A stretch of DNA of 64,000 nucleotides from Streptomyces sp. NBC_01451 (GTDB lineage Bacteria; Actinomycetota; Actinomycetes; Streptomycetales; Streptomycetaceae). Below the pieces are notes generated by a model. That model was given only the letters and a program-made list of their open reading frames with translations. It made no database searches and was not told the DNA's origin. Positions 8,124-17,620 of this stretch are shown piece after piece. Made by a program: the position numbers and the translations under genes. Position 1 is the first letter of the stretch, and each line of letters starts with the position of its first letter. The stretch is from positions 4,092,001 to 4,156,000 of the forward strand of contig NZ_CP109479.1 of the NCBI RefSeq assembly GCF_036227485.1. The letters are read 5' to 3'.

Positions 8124-11100
8124 ATGCCCACCGACCTGACCCTCCTCCCGCGTGTCGCCTGGCACGGACAGGAAGTCACCGCGCCCCGCCTGCGCGCCCT
8201 CCTCGCGCTCCTCGCGGGCGACCTGCGCACCGGCTGCGGCACCGAGCGGCTGGTGGCCGGGCTGTGGCCGGAGGAGTTGCCGGAGCGGCCCGGCAAGGCA
8301 CTCCAGGTGCTCGTGTCCCGGGCGCGGACCCAGCTCGGCGCCGATGTTCTCGCGAGCACACCGACCGGGTACCGGCTCGCCCTCGCCGAGGAACAGGTCG
8401 ACAGTTCCGCCCTGTTGCTGCACGCCGCCGCGAGCGCGGACCGGGCCAGGGCCGGGGACCACGCGGGCTCGCTGGCCGCCGCCGAGGCCGGTCTCGCCCT
8501 GTGGGAGGGGCCCGCGTCCGGGGACGGCGACGGCGTTCACGACCCCGTGGCCGCCCTCCGCTCCGAGCGGGCCCCCGTCCAACGCGCCCTCGTCCGCGCT
8601 CGGGCGCTCGCGCTCGCCCGGCTGGGGCGGCACGCGGAGGCCGCCGGGCCGCTGGCCGTGGTGGCGGCGGAGCATCCGCGCGACGAGGAGGTGCTCGCCG
8701 AGCTGCTGCGCGCCGAGGCGGCGTCGGCGGGCCCGTCCGCCGCACTCACCCGGTACGAGGCGTACCGGAGGGAGCTGCGCGACGGGCTCGGCACCGACCC
8801 CGGGGCCCAACTCAGGTCCGTACAGCAGGAGTTGCTGTCCGGCGAGGCACCCGTGGTCAGGCACGGAGTGCCGCACGAGCCGAATCCGCTGCTCGGGCGC
8901 GACGAGGACATCGCCGAGGTCGAGCGGCTGCTGCGGGCCTCCCGCGCCGTCACCGTCGTCGGCCCCGGCGGCCTCGGCAAGACCCGGCTCGCGCACGCCG
9001 CGAGCCGCCGGGCCGAGCAGCGCGTGGTGTATTTCGTGCCGCTCGCCGGTGTCACGGCGGATGCGGACGTCGCCGCCGAGGTGGCCTCCGCGCTCGGTGC
9101 GGGCGAGGGGCGGCCCGGTGCCATGAGCGGCGGCGGCCACACCCCGGGCGACCCGGTGCCGGGCATCCTCGGCGTGCTCGGCGCCGGGCCCGCGCTGCTG
9201 GTCCTGGACAACTGCGAGCAGGTCGTCCGGGGCACCGCCGACCTCGTACGGGCCCTCGTCTCGTCCTCGAAGGACCTGCGGGTCCTCGCCACCAGCCGGG
9301 CCCCGCTGGGCCTCACCTCGGAGGCCGTGTACGCGCTGCCGGAGCTTCGACTCGCCACCTCCGTCGAGCTGTTCACACAGCGGGCCCGGGCCGCCCGGCC
9401 CGGGGTGGAGCTGCCGCCGGACGCGGTGGCCGAGCTGTGCCGCCACCTCGACGGGCTGCCGCTCGCCGTGGAGCTGGCGGCGGCGCGGGTACGGGTGCTG
9501 TCGGTGCCGGAGATCGCCCGCCGCCTCGGCGACCGGTTCGCGCTGCTGCGCGGCGGCGCCCGGGACGTACCGGAGCGCCACCGCACCCTGCACGCGGTCG
9601 TCGACTGGAGCTGGAACCTCCTCGCCGAGGAAGCCAGGGCCGCGCTGCGCCTGCTGTCCGTCTTCCCCGGCGGCTTCGCCGGAGAGGCGGCCGAGCAGGT
9701 CCTCGGCGAGGACGCGCTGTTCCTGCTGGAGCAGCTGGCCGACCAGTCACTGCTCACCGTCGCCGAGACCCCGGCCGGTGTGCGCTTCCGGATGCTGGAG
9801 ACCGTACGGGAGTTCAGCGCGGCCCGGCGGGCCGAGGCGGGCGAGGAAGAGGAGGCCGTCGATCAATTCCTCGCCTGGGCACGGGACTTCGGGGTCGCCC
9901 ACCACGACTGGTACTTCGGCTCGGCGCCGCTGGCCGCCGGGGAGCGGATCAGGGCCGAGCAGGACAACCTCGTACTGGCCCTGCGGCACGCCCTGGCCCG
10001 CGCGGACGGCCCCACCATCGCCGCCCTCACCGCCGTCCTCACCGCCCTGTGGTCCACCGGCTCCAACTACGCCCGCCTCGCCGCCCTCGCCACGGACACC
10101 GGCCCGCCGCTGTCGCACTACCACCCCGAGCCCGAGTACGTCGAAGTCGCCCGCGCCGCTGCCGTGTTGTGCACGGCGAGCCTGTTCATGGGGTACGGCC
10201 CGGTCGCCGTACGCCAGCTCGTCACCCTGCGGCGGCTGCCCCCGGCCCGGCCGGACACGCTGCTGCGGGCCATCGCGGTGGTGCTGAGCGCCATCCCCGA
10301 GATGCTGCCGCCCGACTACGACGTACTGCGGGGTCTCTGCGCCAGCGAGCAGCCGCTGCTCGCCGGCGTCGCCGAGTGCGTCGCCACATACGTCTGGGAG
10401 GCGGAGCACGACATCGACCGCGCGCTGGCCTCGGCCGGCCGGATCGTCTCCGCACTGGCACCGGTCGACAACCCGTTCCTACAGGTGCTGGGGCACGCCC
10501 GGCTGAGCGAGCTGTGCCTGCACATGGAGCAGGGCGAGGCCGCGTACGAGCATCTCAAGGCGGCGCTCGACGCGCTGCCGCGGCTGGGCGACGAGCGCGA
10601 CTCCATCGGCGTGCGCGGGGGCCTCGCCCTCGCCTGTCTGCAACGCGGCGAGCCCGACGAGGCCGAGTACTGGCTGCGGCAGGCGGAGGAGGTCAACGCC
10701 GTGCAGAAGGACGACTACGACAGCGCCGACCTCGGCGCCCGCGCCGAGATCGCGCTCGCCCGCGGACTGACGGAGGTCGGGCTCGGCCTGTGGCGCGGCG
10801 CCGTGGAGGGGGTGGCCAAGGCCGGCTCGGCGTACGGTGACGACCCCTTCCTCGACCGGTGGGTGCTGCAACTCCAGTCGACGGCGGTGACGGCGCACGC
10901 GCACGCCGGCCGCGTCGAACTGGTCGCGGAGCCGGTCGACCGGCTGCGGCAGTCACTGTGGACCCTGCTCTCCGGTCCGGCCCGCTCGCCCATGGAACTC
11001 CCCGTGTTCGGGACGGTGTTGCACGCCCTCGGCATGGCGGGGCTCGCCTCCGGCGACGACACCCCGACCGCCGTACGGATGCTGGCGCTGGCCGAACGGC

Positions 11101-11285
11101 TGCGGGTACTGCGCGACTACCAGCCGACCATGTCGGCGGACCGGGCCCGGCGGGCGATCGGGGCCGCCGGGAACGCGGCCGGGGCGGCGTACGCCGACGC
11201 GGTGTCGGAGTACGCCGCCCTGGGGCGGGACGAGTTGCGGGACGCGGCCCGCGCCGTCACCGCGGTTACTTCGGGTCGCGGTTGA
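8124..11285 (+). CDS. AfsR/SARP-like BTAD-NB-ARC transcriptional regulator
   Basis: 1053 aa. Residues 1-90 hold a short OmpR-like winged-helix region. A bacterial transcriptional activation domain (BTAD) spans about 91-240 (VDSSALLLHAAASADRARAG). An NB-ARC ATPase follows with P-loop GPGGLGKT at 280-287 and Walker B LLVLDNCEQ near 358. The remainder is a long helical TPR-like region. The ATG at 8124 was chosen because it begins the DNA-binding domain; the open frame upstream overlaps the preceding gene. It has the domain order of AfsR-type regulators but a reduced N-terminus, so it is not AfsR itself. Its 3' end overlaps the convergent ABC permease by 20 bp. Confidence 0.87.
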   Translation: MPTDLTLLPRVAWHGQEVTAPRLRALLALLAGDLRTGCGTERLVAGLWPEELPERPGKALQVLVSRARTQLGADVLASTPTGYRLALAEEQVDSSALLLHAAASADRARAGDHAGSLAAAEAGLALWEGPASGDGDGVHDPVAALRSERAPVQRALVRARALALARLGRHAEAAGPLAVVAAEHPRDEEVLAELLRAEAASAGPSAALTRYEAYRRELRDGLGTDPGAQLRSVQQELLSGEAPVVRHGVPHEPNPLLGRDEDIAEVERLLRASRAVTVVGPGGLGKTRLAHAASRRAEQRVVYFVPLAGVTADADVAAEVASALGAGEGRPGAMSGGGHTPGDPVPGILGVLGAGPALLVLDNCEQVVRGTADLVRALVSSSKDLRVLATSRAPLGLTSEAVYALPELRLATSVELFTQRARAARPGVELPPDAVAELCRHLDGLPLAVELAAARVRVLSVPEIARRLGDRFALLRGGARDVPERHRTLHAVVDWSWNLLAEEARAALRLLSVFPGGFAGEAAEQVLGEDALFLLEQLADQSLLTVAETPAGVRFRMLETVREFSAARRAEAGEEEEAVDQFLAWARDFGVAHHDWYFGSAPLAAGERIRAEQDNLVLALRHALARADGPTIAALTAVLTALWSTGSNYARLAALATDTGPPLSHYHPEPEYVEVARAAAVLCTASLFMGYGPVAVRQLVTLRRLPPARPDTLLRAIAVVLSAIPEMLPPDYDVLRGLCASEQPLLAGVAECVATYVWEAEHDIDRALASAGRIVSALAPVDNPFLQVLGHARLSELCLHMEQGEAAYEHLKAALDALPRLGDERDSIGVRGGLALACLQRGEPDEAEYWLRQAEEVNAVQKDDYDSADLGARAEIALARGLTEVGLGLWRGAVEGVAKAGSAYGDDPFLDRWVLQLQSTAVTAHAHAGRVELVAEPVDRLRQSLWTLLSGPARSPMELPVFGTVLHALGMAGLASGDDTPTAVRMLALAERLRVLRDYQPTMSADRARRAIGAAGNAAGAAYADAVSEYAALGRDELRDAARAVTAVTSGRG

Positions 11286-12057
11286 ACGCGGCCGTCGACC
11301 AGCGGTAGCCGAGCACGGTCAGGCCGACGCACCAGGCGACGGCGATCCACCCGTTGTTGCCGATCTCGGTGCCGAGGAGGAGTCCACGGAGGGTCTCGAT
11401 GGCCGGGGTGAACGGCTGGTACTCGGCGATCGGCTGGAACCAGCCCGGCATCGTGTCGGCCGGGATGAAGGCGCTGGAGATGAGCGGGAGAAGGATCAGC
11501 GGCGTCGCCATGTTGCTGGCCGCCTCGGGGCTCGGGCTGGCCATGCCCATCCCGACCGCGATCCAGGTGAGCGCCAGGGAGAACAGGGTGAGCAGACCGA
11601 ACGCCGCCAGCCACTCCAGGGCTGTCGCGTCCGTGGACCGGAACCCGATCGCCACGGCGACGGCACCGACCAGGACCAGGCTGGCGAGCACCTGGAGGAC
11701 GCTGCCCACGACGTGCCCGATGAGCAGTGAGCCACGGTAGATCGCCATCGTGCGGAAGCGGGCGATGAGGCCCTCGGTCATGTCCATGGAGACGGACACC
11801 GCGGCGCCGATCACGGTGCTGCCGACCGTCATCATCAGCAGGCCCGGGACGATGTAGGCGATGTAGTCGGAGCGGTCGGCGCCGCTGCCGCCGATGCCCG
11901 CGCTCATCACGTCGCCGAAGACGTAGACGAAGAGCAGCAGCAGCATGATCGGTGTGAGCAGCAGGTTCAGCGTCATGGACGGGTAGCGGCGCACGTGCAG
12001 CAGGTTGCGGCGCAGCATCGTGGACGAGTCGCGCACGGCGAGGGAGAGGGCGCTCAT
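11266..12057 (-). CDS. ABC-2 type permease (DrrB-like)
   Basis: This 263-aa integral membrane protein has six predicted helices, for example LNLLLTPIMLLLLFVYVFG, YIVPGLLMMTVGSTVIGAA and LGLLTLFSLALTWIAVGMGM-like blocks. An ABC-2 signature loop appears near GLIARFRTMAIYRGSLLIGHV. Its ATG overlaps the TGA of the ATPase gene (ATGA at 12054-12057), so the two subunits are translationally coupled. Family members export hydrophobic drugs such as anthracyclines, and this pair is a candidate self-resistance or efflux system. The C-terminus overlaps the end of the regulator gene on the opposite strand. Confidence 0.9.
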   Translation of the reverse strand: MSALSLAVRDSSTMLRRNLLHVRRYPSMTLNLLLTPIMLLLLFVYVFGDVMSAGIGGSGADRSDYIAYIVPGLLMMTVGSTVIGAAVSVSMDMTEGLIARFRTMAIYRGSLLIGHVVGSVLQVLASLVLVGAVAVAIGFRSTDATALEWLAAFGLLTLFSLALTWIAVGMGMASPSPEAASNMATPLILLPLISSAFIPADTMPGWFQPIAEYQPFTPAIETLRGLLLGTEIGNNGWIAVAWCVGLTVLGYRWSTAAFNRDPK

Positions 12058-13049
12058 CGGACAGACTCCTTGGAGTGGGCGGTGCCGGTGGTGGTGCCGG
12101 TCGTTGTGCCGGTGCCGGGGCCCGTCAGGGCGAAGAACACGTCGTCGAGGTCGGGGGTGTGCACGGTGAGTTCGTCCGCCTCGACGCCGGCCGAGTCCAG
12201 CCAGTCGAGGATGGAGCGCAGTTCGCGCTGGCTGCCGTCGCTGGGGATCTGGAGGGCGAGGGCCTCGTCGTTCCTCGTGACCTCGCGCAGGGCGGCGGCG
12301 GCCGACTGGTAGGCGACCGGGTCGGTGAAGCGGAGCCGGACGTGCCCGCCGGGGACGAGCCGCTTGAGCTCCTCGGCGCTTCCCTCGGCCGCGATCCTGC
12401 CGTCGTTCAACACGGCGATACGGTCGGCGAGTTCGTCGGCCTCCTCCAGGTACTGGGTGGTGAGGAAGACGCTCACCCCGTCGGCGACGAGCCCGCGGAT
12501 GATGCCCCACATGTTGTGCCGGCTGCGCGGGTCGAGGCCGGTGGTCGGCTCGTCGAGGAAGATGATCCGCGGGTCGCCGACCAGCGTCATGGCGAGGTCG
12601 AGGCGGCGCTTCATACCGCCGGAGTAGGTGGAGGCGGGCTTCTTCGCGGCCTCGGTGAGGTCGAAGCGGTCGAGGAGTTCGGCGGCGGTACGGCGGCCCT
12701 CCTGCCGGGACAGGTGGTGCAGGTCGGCCATGAGGAGCATGTTCTCCTCGCCGGTGATCAGGCCGTCGACCGCGGAGAACTGCCCGGTGACGCCGATCGC
12801 GGCGCGCACGGCCTGCGGGTCGGTGGCCAGGTCGTGGCCGCCGACGCTCAGGTCGCCGGCGTCGGCGGTGACGAGGGTGGAGAGGATCTTGACGGCGGTG
12901 GTCTTGCCGGCGCCGTTCGGGCCGAGCAGGGCGAAGACGGTGCCGGTCGGCACCGCCAGGTCGATGCCGTCGAGGACCGTCTTGTCCCCGTAGGCCTTCC
13001 GCAGCCCTTCGGCCGCGATGGCGAGTGAGTGCGATGTCGTCGATGTCAT
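12054..13049 (-). CDS. ABC transporter ATP-binding protein, DrrA family
   Basis: 331 aa. Walker A GPNGAGKTT is near residue 43, the Q-loop region is GVTGQFSAVDGLITGEENM, the signature is STYSGGMKRRLDLAMTLVG, and Walker B is IIFLDEPTTGLDPRSR. The SGGMKRRL signature and the C-terminal DrrA extension (ELTVHTPDLDDVFFALTG) place it in the daunorubicin-resistance-type exporter group. A Thr/Gly-rich linker (TGTTTGTTTGT) near the C-terminus is encoded by a small repeat. It pairs with the downstream permease. Its start faces the minisatellite at 13124-13379, so that array lies in its promoter region. Confidence 0.93.
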   Translation of the reverse strand: MTSTTSHSLAIAAEGLRKAYGDKTVLDGIDLAVPTGTVFALLGPNGAGKTTAVKILSTLVTADAGDLSVGGHDLATDPQAVRAAIGVTGQFSAVDGLITGEENMLLMADLHHLSRQEGRRTAAELLDRFDLTEAAKKPASTYSGGMKRRLDLAMTLVGDPRIIFLDEPTTGLDPRSRHNMWGIIRGLVADGVSVFLTTQYLEEADELADRIAVLNDGRIAAEGSAEELKRLVPGGHVRLRFTDPVAYQSAAAALREVTRNDEALALQIPSDGSQRELRSILDWLDSAGVEADELTVHTPDLDDVFFALTGPGTGTTTGTTTGTAHSKESVR

Positions 13050-13123
13050 GCCGCAGAGACTGCGGCAGGGCGCATTCAGCGCGGTTTCACGACGGTTTCA
13101 GCGCTCTGGAACCGGGCGACGGG

Positions 13124-13379
13124 CAGGGTTGCGACCGGGCGACGGACAGCGGTGCACCCGAGCGGCAGACAGCGGTGCGACCCGGGCGGCAGACAGCGGT
13201 GCGACCCGGTGGCGGACAGCGGTGCACCCGAGCCGCAGACAACGGTGCAACCCGGGCGGCAGACAGCGGTGCACCCGAGCCGCAGACAACGGTGCAACCC
13301 GGGCGGCAGACAGCGGTGCACCCGAGCCGCAGACAACGGTGCAACCCGGTGGCGGACAGCGGTGCCTGCGCGGTCTGCC
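13124..13379. repeat. Tandem 23/24-bp minisatellite, about 9 clear copies plus degenerate ends
   Basis: Units begin CAGCGGTGC or CAACGGTGC and end GGCAGA, GGCGGA or CCGCAGA. Clear units start at 13147, 13170, 13194, 13217, 13240, 13264, 13287, 13311 and 13334; degenerate ones start at 13124 and 13357. Lengths alternate 23 and 24 bp, and the middle of the array is a 47-bp dimer repeated two and a half times. Because a 47-bp period is not a multiple of three, the reading frame shifts along the array, so open frames through it are chance. It occupies most of the gap of about 445 bp between two divergent genes; no other gene was seen there. Confidence 0.92.
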
Positions 13380-13494
13380 CCGGTGGACGCCGACACTGCC
13401 CCGTTTCCTCTGTCCTTTGCCGCCGCCCCTGCCCTAGACACGGAAGGGAGTGGAAGACCGGGGTGGACCCGGGCGATCGAAGGGAAGTCGGCGC

Positions 13495-14907
13495 ATGCGC
13501 GAGGACAGCCGGGACGACAAGGGCACGGAGTCCGGGAAACCCGTCCGCGCCACCGCGCGCCGCACCGACGCGCGGCACACGGCCGCCGTCGCCGAGGCCG
13601 GGACCGCGGCCGCCGGTCTGCGGCACGGCGTGCCCACCGGTCCCGCCGGGCTGCTGGCCCTTCAGCGGTTCGCGGGCAACTCCGCGGTGTCCCGGGCCAT
13701 CACCACACAGCGGCACGCCTCCTGCCAGGGCAAGGACGAGGAGGAGGCGGTGGCGGAGCCCGTGCAGCGCAGCACCGGCGTCCATGACGTCCTGGGTACC
13801 TCGGGGCGCCCGTTGCCCGGGGCGGTGCGGCAGGACATGGAGGCCCGGTTCGGCGGTACCGACTTCGGCGATGTCCGCATCCACGACGACTCGGCGGCCC
13901 GCCGGTCGGCGCAGGAGATCGGCGCGCGCGCCTACACCTCCGGCAGTCACATCGTCATCGGCGACGGCGGCGGCGACCGGCACACCCTCGCCCACGAGCT
14001 CACCCATGTCGTCCAGCAGCGCCAGGGGCCGGTGGCGGGCACCGACCGGGGCGACGGGCTGAACGTCTCCGACCCGTCGGACCGCTTCGAGGTGGCCGCC
14101 GAGGAGAACGCCCGCAGGGTCCTGTCCGGGCCCGCCCCCGAAGCCGGGCAGGTGCAGCGGTCCACGCACCCGGCCGCCGCGACCGGCCACTCCGTGCAGC
14201 GCGCCGGCTCGTCCCGGGGAACGGCCACGGTCGACCGGCCGGCCCGACGGCGGCGGGTGCGGGTCGACGACCTCCTCGACTACTTCGCGTACCCGACCTA
14301 CACCCGCGCCTCCCCCCGCGCGGCCGGCGGGTCGTACTCCAGCGCCACCCTGGGCCCCAACGGGTACTCCAGCAGGGGCACCGACGCCGACAGCAACCTG
14401 CCGTCCGCGATCGGCGCGGCCCGCCGGACCTACGGCATCCGCTTCGTGGCGGGACATCTGCTGAACGCGGATTTCGGCGGCGACGGCCAGGACGCGAAGA
14501 ACCTGACGATCCTCACCCCGCGCGCCAACTCGGCGCACAAGAACTTCGACAACCCGCTCAAGACCGCCCTGACCACCCTGCGCAGCGTGTACGAGGACCT
14601 GTCCCGCCTGTACCTGCCCGTCGACGAACTGCGTTACGGCATCAAGATCGAGGTCAGCACCAGCGGACCCGAGCACGTCTGGGGCGACACCGCTCCCGGC
14701 AACTGCATCTCCGCCTACCTCCACTGCGCGGCCACGATCCGCGGCGAGGCGAGGATCAACGACTGGTACCAGGACTACGTGGACGCGGGAGACTACGACC
14801 ACACGAGGAACGACCTCTGGGCCTCCGCACTGGCCAAGATGGCCGGAGTGCAGACCCTGGTGGCCCAGGCGAACACCTACGACATCATCGACAACGAGCA
14901 GTCCTGA
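13495..14907 (+). CDS. eCIS-core (DUF4157) protein with nuclease-like C-terminal domain
   Basis: 470 aa. Residues 51-69 carry LLALQRFAGNSAVSRAI, the segment that often precedes DUF4157 in actinobacteria. The DUF4157/eCIS-core domain is at about 103-178 (DMEARFGGTDFGDVRIHDD, ARAYTSGSHIVIG, and the zinc-protease-like HELTH at 167-171). VQR motifs recur at about 90, 220 and 234. The C-terminal half (about 255-470) is different and contains FVAGHLLNADFGGDGQDAKN and LTILTPRANSAHKNFDN, resembling the G-H...N...H pattern of toxin nucleases. ATG 13495 is preceded by GAAGGGA. DUF4157 proteins are associated with extracellular contractile injection systems as cargo; no sheath, tube or baseplate gene is in the window. 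Confidence 0.8.
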   Translation: MREDSRDDKGTESGKPVRATARRTDARHTAAVAEAGTAAAGLRHGVPTGPAGLLALQRFAGNSAVSRAITTQRHASCQGKDEEEAVAEPVQRSTGVHDVLGTSGRPLPGAVRQDMEARFGGTDFGDVRIHDDSAARRSAQEIGARAYTSGSHIVIGDGGGDRHTLAHELTHVVQQRQGPVAGTDRGDGLNVSDPSDRFEVAAEENARRVLSGPAPEAGQVQRSTHPAAATGHSVQRAGSSRGTATVDRPARRRRVRVDDLLDYFAYPTYTRASPRAAGGSYSSATLGPNGYSSRGTDADSNLPSAIGAARRTYGIRFVAGHLLNADFGGDGQDAKNLTILTPRANSAHKNFDNPLKTALTTLRSVYEDLSRLYLPVDELRYGIKIEVSTSGPEHVWGDTAPGNCISAYLHCAATIRGEARINDWYQDYVDAGDYDHTRNDLWASALAKMAGVQTLVAQANTYDIIDNEQS

Positions 14908-14985
14908 CAACGCGGTCACCGGCCACCGGCGTGCCACAACGGGGCCCCGGCGGCTGGGACGGCCGCGGCGCCCCCGGGGAACGGC

Positions 14986-17379
14986 TCATCCCGTCCGAGC
15001 CGTCCCCGTCCCCTTCTCCGCGTCCAGCGCGTACACGCACCGGTCCTTGCTGCACGCGTACACCACGCCGTCCCTGACCACCGGGGCGCCGGTGATCTCG
15101 CCGCCGGTCGCCAGTTTCCACCTGAGGCGGCCGTCGTCGGCCTTCAGGGTGTAGAGGAGGTGGTCCGTCGAGCCGAAGTGGATGCGGCCCTCGGCCACCG
15201 CGGGGGCGCCGACGATGTCGCCGCCCGCCTGGAAGCGCCACTTGGGGGTGCCGGTGACCGCGTCGAGCGTGTAGAGGCCCTTGCCGCTGCCCACGTGCAC
15301 GTGCCCGGCCGCCACCAGTACCGGTTCGATCGACGCGCGTGACTCCGTCGCGATCCGCCACCTGTCCCGCCCGTCGGCCGCGTCGAGGGCGTAGACCGTG
15401 CCGAGGTAGTCGGCGAGGTAGATGCCGCCGCCCGTGACGGCGGGGCCGGGCGCGAAGGTGGGCGGCGAGAGGAAGACCGCCGGCGCCTCGAAGTGCCAGC
15501 GGACGTGGCCGCCGGCGACGTCGATCGCCAGGACGCGGGTTCCCGCGCAGACGTACACCTGGCCGTCGGGGCCGGGGGTCAGCCGTACCGGGACTCCGCC
15601 GCAGGACGCGGCGTCGCCGATCGGGTAGGACCAGCGCTCGTCACCCGTACGGGCCTCCAGGGCGCGCAGTCGCGCGTCCTGCCACACGAAGACCGTGCCC
15701 TCGTGGACGTGCGGGCCGGCCTCGGGGGACTCGAAGTCCGTCTGGGCGCCGGCGTGCTCCCACAGTTTCTGGCCGGTCGCCGCGTCCCAGCCCTGGACAC
15801 CGCCGCCGCGCGTACCGGTGACGACCGTGCCCCGGTCGGCCTTGAGGGAGTACACCCAGGCGTCCGTGGACAGGCGCCACAGGTCCATGCCCTCGCGGGC
15901 GTCGAGGGCGAAGAGGGTCGGGCCGTCGGAGGCGTGGATACGGCCGTCCGCGACCGCCATCGACCAGGCGACGTCCCTCGTCTTGAAGCGGCGGCGGCCC
16001 GTCATCACGTCCAGGGCGTGCACCTCGAAGGAGGTGACGTAGACCAGGTCTCCGGCGACGGCCGGTTTGCCCCAGACGTCGTTCGACATACGGAAACGCC
16101 AGGGGCGCCAGCCCGCCGGGGACTCCGGGGGCAGTGGCGGCGCGACCGGCACCGGGTTGGGGTCGGCGCCGTTGACGCCGGGACGCGGACGCGACCAGGA
16201 GGCGACGAGGCCGGCCTCCGGAGGGGGCGCCTGCATGGCGGCGGCTCGGGCGTCGGTGACGCGCGGACCCGGGCCGATGGGCACGGGGGCACCGGCCAGC
16301 CGGACGGGTCCGGTGTCGGGTGCTCCGGACGGCAGGGCGGACGGCATGGGGCCGCGGCCGGGTACGAGCCCTGGTCCCGGGCCGCGTCCGAAGGCCGGCG
16401 CGGGGTCGTGGGTCGGCGGGGGCGGGATGGCGAGCCTGCCCCCGCCGCTCCTGCCGCCGGACGACGGCGGCTTCGGCGCCGGGCGTCCGCCGCGCCGCGC
16501 CTCGATGAGCGTCACCGCGTGCTCGGGCAGCCACGCGGACGCCGTACCGCTGTCGTCGGAGCCGGAACCGTAGAGGTGGGGGGCCAGCTGGGCCTGGAGG
16601 TCGGCGGGGTTGGGGCGGCCGGTCGCCTCCATCTGCATCAGGGACTCGATGAGGGGGCGGAGTTCGTCGGGCAGGCCTTCGAGGTCCGGACCCTCGCGCA
16701 GCAGCATGAACACCGTCTCCACGGGGTTCGCACCGTGGAAGGGGGCGTGGCCGGTGGCCGCGAAGACCAGCATCGAGCCGAGCGAGAACACGTCGCTGGC
16801 GCCGGTGACGCTTCGCGAGTCCTTCGCCTGCTCGGGCGACATGTAGGCGGGCGTACCGACGGCGACGTTCGTCATGGTCAAACGCGTGTTCGAGACACCT
16901 GAGGCGATACCGAAGTCGATGACCCGGGGCCCGTCCTCGACCACCAGCACGTTGGACGGCTTCAGGTCACGGTGGACGAGCCCCGCGCCGTGGATGGACT
17001 GCAGCGCCTCCGCGACCCCCGCCGCGAGCCAGCGCACCGCCTGGGCCGGCATCGGCCCGCACTCGTTCACTATCTCTTCGAGGGAGGGCGCGGGAACGTA
17101 CGCGGTGGCCAGCCACGGTACGGCGGCACGCGGATCGGCGTCGACGACGGCGGCCGTGTAGAAGCCGGAGACGGCCCGCGCCGCCTCCACCTCACGGGTG
17201 AAGCGGACCCGGAACAGCTGGTCCTCGGCGAGCTCGGTCCGGACCGTCTTGATCGCCACGCGCCGCCCGGAGGCCGAGCGCGCGAGATAGACCAGCCCCA
17301 TGCCGCCGGCACCCAGCCGTCCCAGCACCTCGAACGGCCCGATGCGCCGCGGATCGTGCTGTGTCAGCGGATCCACCAC
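14986..17379 (-). CDS. afsK: Serine/threonine protein kinase AfsK (kinase plus PQQ-type propeller)
   Basis: About 797 aa, close to the about 799 of AfsK. The protein kinase domain covers residues about 15-280: glycine loop GRLGAGGMGLVY, Lys44 in VAIKTV, HRDLKPSN at 136-143, DFG at 155-157 and GTPAYMSPEQ. A Pro/Gly-rich linker (about 310-420) has no transmembrane helix. The C-terminal third is a PQQ-like beta-propeller with repeated blades (YVTSFEVHALDVMTGRRRF, VYALDAADGRDRWRIA, LYTLKADDGRLRWKLATGG). AfsK phosphorylates AfsR and controls secondary metabolism and polar growth. GTG 17379 is supported by GGAGG upstream. The identification rests on domain order, length and recalled sequence. Confidence 0.85.
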   Translation of the reverse strand: MVDPLTQHDPRRIGPFEVLGRLGAGGMGLVYLARSASGRRVAIKTVRTELAEDQLFRVRFTREVEAARAVSGFYTAAVVDADPRAAVPWLATAYVPAPSLEEIVNECGPMPAQAVRWLAAGVAEALQSIHGAGLVHRDLKPSNVLVVEDGPRVIDFGIASGVSNTRLTMTNVAVGTPAYMSPEQAKDSRSVTGASDVFSLGSMLVFAATGHAPFHGANPVETVFMLLREGPDLEGLPDELRPLIESLMQMEATGRPNPADLQAQLAPHLYGSGSDDSGTASAWLPEHAVTLIEARRGGRPAPKPPSSGGRSGGGRLAIPPPPTHDPAPAFGRGPGPGLVPGRGPMPSALPSGAPDTGPVRLAGAPVPIGPGPRVTDARAAAMQAPPPEAGLVASWSRPRPGVNGADPNPVPVAPPLPPESPAGWRPWRFRMSNDVWGKPAVAGDLVYVTSFEVHALDVMTGRRRFKTRDVAWSMAVADGRIHASDGPTLFALDAREGMDLWRLSTDAWVYSLKADRGTVVTGTRGGGVQGWDAATGQKLWEHAGAQTDFESPEAGPHVHEGTVFVWQDARLRALEARTGDERWSYPIGDAASCGGVPVRLTPGPDGQVYVCAGTRVLAIDVAGGHVRWHFEAPAVFLSPPTFAPGPAVTGGGIYLADYLGTVYALDAADGRDRWRIATESRASIEPVLVAAGHVHVGSGKGLYTLDAVTGTPKWRFQAGGDIVGAPAVAEGRIHFGSTDHLLYTLKADDGRLRWKLATGGEITGAPVVRDGVVYACSKDRCVYALDAEKGTGTARTG

Positions 17380-17620
17380 TTGCCTGCCACCTCCCCGTAC
17401 GAGCCGCGTCACCTACATATGTACGCGACCTCGTGCAGCGTCTCACCACCGCCACCGCGTTGGCGGCACGCACCCCGATTCTTCCTGGCCGGGACACAGG
17501 TTGCGAACTCGGACACGAAACGGGATGTTCACTGTCAATTCCGCACAAAACCTCTCCTCGCGAGCCCTTCCGCATCGGCCCGGACCCGTTCCGGGGCAGC
17601 TCATGCCCCCTGATGACGGC

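Noticed and set aside
8124..11285. The afsR gene itself
   Set aside because: Domain order is similar, but the N-terminal DNA-binding part is shorter and the neighbours differ from the afsK-afsR-afsS arrangement.
13124..13379. CRISPR array
   Set aside because: The 23/24-bp units follow one another directly with no unique spacers, and no cas genes are present.
13018..13494. Protein-coding gene through the minisatellite
   Set aside because: The repeat period is not a multiple of three, so frame is not conserved, and all three plus-strand frames are open only because of composition.
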